A stretch of DNA of 6,077 nucleotides from Bacillota bacterium (GTDB taxonomy: Bacteria; Bacillota_A; Clostridia; Acetivibrionales; DUMB01), in assembly GCA_023621975.1 (NCBI GenBank), contig JAMOAC010000365.1, positions 1 through 6,077 of the forward strand, in the 5' to 3' direction. Below, piece by piece: positions 5,785 to 6,077 of the stretch. Each line of letters opens with the position of its first letter. Position 1 is the first letter of the stretch. The translations under genes were made by a program, and so were the position numbers. Below the pieces are notes generated by a model. It had not been told where the DNA came from, ran no database searches, and saw nothing but the letters and a program-made list of their open reading frames with translations.

Positions 5785-6077
5785 ATGCAGAAATATTCAA
5801 AAGAAGATGTACTTAGAATCGTTAAGGAAGAAGATATTAAGTTTATAAGGCTTCAGTTTTCTGACATTTTCGGTACCCTTAAAAATGTATCAATTACTGC
5901 CGATCAGCTTACAAAGGCCCTTGACAATAAATGCATGTTTGATGGCTCATCGATAGAGGGATTTGTGAGGATAGAGGAATCAGATATGTATTTATGGCCT
6001 GACCCCAACACTTTTGTAATCTACCCCTGGGAAGCCCAGTCGGGGAAAGTGGCAAGGCTGATATGTGATATATATAA
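5785..6077 (+). CDS. glnA: Glutamine synthetase type I, N-terminal part, cut by window end
   Basis: Glutamine synthetase makes glutamine from glutamate, ammonia and ATP in the cytoplasm and is the main entry of ammonia into metabolism. The window holds 97 codons of roughly 440, covering the N-terminal beta-grasp domain. The stretches [14 protein letters not shown] (22-35), [20 protein letters not shown] (51-70), [11 protein letters not shown] (72-82) and [10 protein letters not shown] (88-97) closely follow the Bacillus-type GS-I alpha enzyme. D53 and S56 sit in the loop that reaches a neighbouring subunit's active site. R62 matches the arginine that in Bacillus subtilis GlnA mediates feedback inhibition by glutamine, which suggests allosteric control rather than adenylylation (family knowledge, not proven here). 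It has its own promoter and a leader with a possible attenuator, and a terminator isolates it from rubredoxin. Truncation is due to the window edge only. Confidence 0.97.
   Translation, partial: MQKYSKEDVLRIVKEEDIKFIRLQFSDIFGTLKNVSITADQLTKALDNKCMFDGSSIEGFVRIEESDMYLWPDPNTFVIYPWEAQSGKVARLICDIY

Overview
The window looks like a moderately AT-rich chromosome of a plant-polysaccharide-degrading Clostridia member (Firmicutes). The pointers are strong GGAGG-type ribosome binding sites, TTG and GTG starts, a classic clostridial-type rubredoxin, and a glutamine synthetase N-terminus of the Gram-positive GS-I alpha type. A Ruminiclostridium/Acetivibrio-like relative fits, but the genus cannot be proven from these bases.

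Left part (1-4702): two CUT1-type sugar ABC transporter permeases (MalF/UgpA-like, then MalG/UgpE-like) overlap by four bases. They are followed by a hairpin, a 134-bp gap holding a candidate promoter and two sets of direct repeats, and a 960-residue GH78 alpha-L-rhamnosidase. The rhamnosidase has no signal peptide. The simplest reading is a rhamnoside uptake-and-use locus: a binding protein and ATPase encoded elsewhere work with the permeases to import a rhamnose-containing oligosaccharide, and the enzyme cuts off terminal rhamnose in the cytoplasm. The binding protein would normally lie upstream, outside the window.

Middle (4703-5311): an unrecognised 93-residue protein with an amphipathic N-terminal helix and a very basic tail, then a 52-residue rubredoxin starting at TTG with all four iron-binding cysteines.

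Right part (5312-6077): 473 bp without a convincing gene, but rich in signals. It holds nine AAGCNNT units that begin inside the rubredoxin stop region, a strong 15-bp-stem terminator, an extended -10 promoter, and a roughly 145-nt leader with a GC-rich hairpin plus T-run that can also fold differently. This leader runs into glnA (glutamine synthetase type I), cut by the window end after 97 codons. It looks like a transcription-attenuation control region for nitrogen assimilation.

No clear mobile element, CRISPR array, tRNA or rRNA was seen. The best leads for something undescribed are the glnA leader, the heptad-like repeat, the repeats before the rhamnosidase, the rhamnosidase C-terminal extension and the small basic protein.
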